A DNA stretch of 6,722 bases from JAOACQ01 sp049968515 (lineage in GTDB: Bacteria; Spirochaetota; Brevinematia; Brevinematales; JAOACQ01): positions 1-6,722 of the forward strand of contig JBMFQR010000054.1 in assembly GCA_049968515.1 (NCBI GenBank). The letters run 5' to 3'. The notes below the pieces were generated by a model. The model had not been told where the DNA came from. It saw only the letters and a list, made by a program, of their open reading frames with translations, and made no database searches. Below, in pieces: positions 6,294 to 6,722 of this stretch; within the stretch, counting starts at the first letter, position 1; each line of letters opens with the position of its first letter. Position numbers and translations under genes: made by a program.

Positions 6294-6722
6294 ATGCTTT
6301 TGCTACCTGAAAATGTAGGGACAATTTTCTCCATTTTGAAAAATTAACTCCCTGCAAAATAACAAATTATACCCTAATAGCTGTCAAAGTCGGGAAAATG
6401 ATTCACATAGTTTCTTCCAAAGGCAGAAAAGATAGATATACAATTTTATCCAGAAATATGCACACACTAATTTCAAGCTATATAAAAGAATACCATCCAC
6501 ATTACTGGCTTTTTGAGAGTTAGACATCAGATAAGCATATCTCTGTAAGAACTGTTCAGAAAGTTTTTGAGAGAGCTAAGAAACTCTCTGGAATAAAGAA
6601 AGATGTTTCAATTCATTCGCTTAGACACAGCTTCGCTACACATCTTCTTGAAGAAGGTGTTGATATAAGGTATATTCAGGCTTTACTGGGACACGAAAGT
6701 TTGAAAACCACAGAGTTATATA
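6294..6722 (+). pseudogene. Tyrosine recombinase (phage/integron-type integrase) remnant, broken and cut off by the window end
   Basis: The reading 6398-6721 is clearly the catalytic domain of a site-specific tyrosine recombinase: SSKGRKDRYTILS, then YWLFES, HISVRTVQKVFERAKKLSGI, HSLRHSFATHLLEEGVDIRY and LLGHESLKTTELY. Visible catalytic residues are the Lys of SKGRKDR, the HxxR pair (His 6614-6616, Arg 6623-6625), His of LLGH (6692-6694) and the nucleophilic Tyr (6719-6721). An in-frame TAG (6521-6523) interrupts it between FES and TSDKHIS, where relatives usually carry Gln, so a CAG-to-TAG change would explain it. Upstream in another frame, 6294-6344 reads MLLLPENVGTIFSILKN, resembling the PEEV..IL..LKN that opens this domain. 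Only 50 nt separate it from KMIHI, where about 90-100 are expected, and the GLRxSE arginine box is missing. No DNA-binding N-terminal domain or ribosome site is visible. It is a non-functional relic of a mobile element or a decayed Xer-like gene. Confidence 0.88.
6314..6356. repeat. Imperfect inverted repeat / two-part hairpin
   Basis: TGTAGGGA (6314-6321) pairs with TCCCTGCA (6349-6356) through eight positions, one of them a G-T wobble. Inside it, AATTTTC (6323-6329) pairs with GAAAAATT (6338-6345) with one bulged A, leaving an eight-base loop. The plus-strand 3' flank is AAATAAC, with no T-tract, so it is not a standard intrinsic terminator for the VOC gene. On the minus strand the stem is followed only by TTTTCAGG, a poor tract. 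The element overlaps the first recognisable part of the recombinase remnant. Confidence 0.55.

Noticed and set aside
6521..6523. TAG in the recombinase as a recoded (stop-codon reassigned) sense codon
   Set aside because: The VOC gene ends in TAG and other genes use TAA and TGA normally. The recombinase also has a second lesion, so simple pseudogene decay is the better explanation.

Overview
This is a compact, AT-rich stretch of an ordinary bacterial chromosome. It is mostly housekeeping genes, with a decayed mobile-element gene at the right edge. The organism is bacterial: genes follow strong Shine-Dalgarno sites and sigma70-like promoters, and one gene has an intrinsic terminator. An exported FecR-domain protein suggests a cell with a periplasm. 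The GAPDH most resembles the spirochaete / gamma-proteobacterial / kinetoplastid-glycosomal branch, so a spirochaete or an uncultured Gram-negative lineage is plausible. The phylum cannot be fixed from this window.

Layout, left to right. Bases 2-94 may be the 3' end of an unrecognised protein gene, or part of a structured RNA, since GC is higher here (about 49%). Bases 95-290 hold no gene, only a sigma70-type promoter (197-225) and the Shine-Dalgarno site of gap. gap (GAPDH, plus) ends at a strong intrinsic terminator squeezed into the 47-nt gap before the yggS-type PLP-homeostasis gene (plus). yggS meets a minus-strand gene tail-to-tail with one base between them. That minus-strand block, in transcription order, is argS (arginyl-tRNA synthetase), an exported FecR-domain protein, and a U32-family protein of the TrhP/YegQ tRNA-hydroxylation type. 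The last two overlap by 32 nt. argS and the fecR-U32 pair each have a good predicted promoter, and no convincing terminator separates them. A divergent 158-nt region drives argS leftward and a small VOC/glyoxalase-fold protein rightward. From about 6294 to the window end lies a tyrosine-recombinase remnant with at least two lesions.

Functions. gap serves glycolysis/gluconeogenesis. argS and the U32 gene both serve translation (tRNA charging and probably tRNA wobble-base modification). YggS buffers PLP. The VOC protein has all four metal-ligand positions of glyoxalase I, but its substrate is unknown. No CRISPR array, tRNA, rRNA or complete insertion sequence is visible, and I found no convincing new multi-gene system. 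The points most worth a second look are the recombinase pseudogene with its neighbouring hairpin, the out-of-frame overlap of fecR and the U32 gene, the insertion between the U32 cysteine pairs, and the unidentified left-edge sequence.
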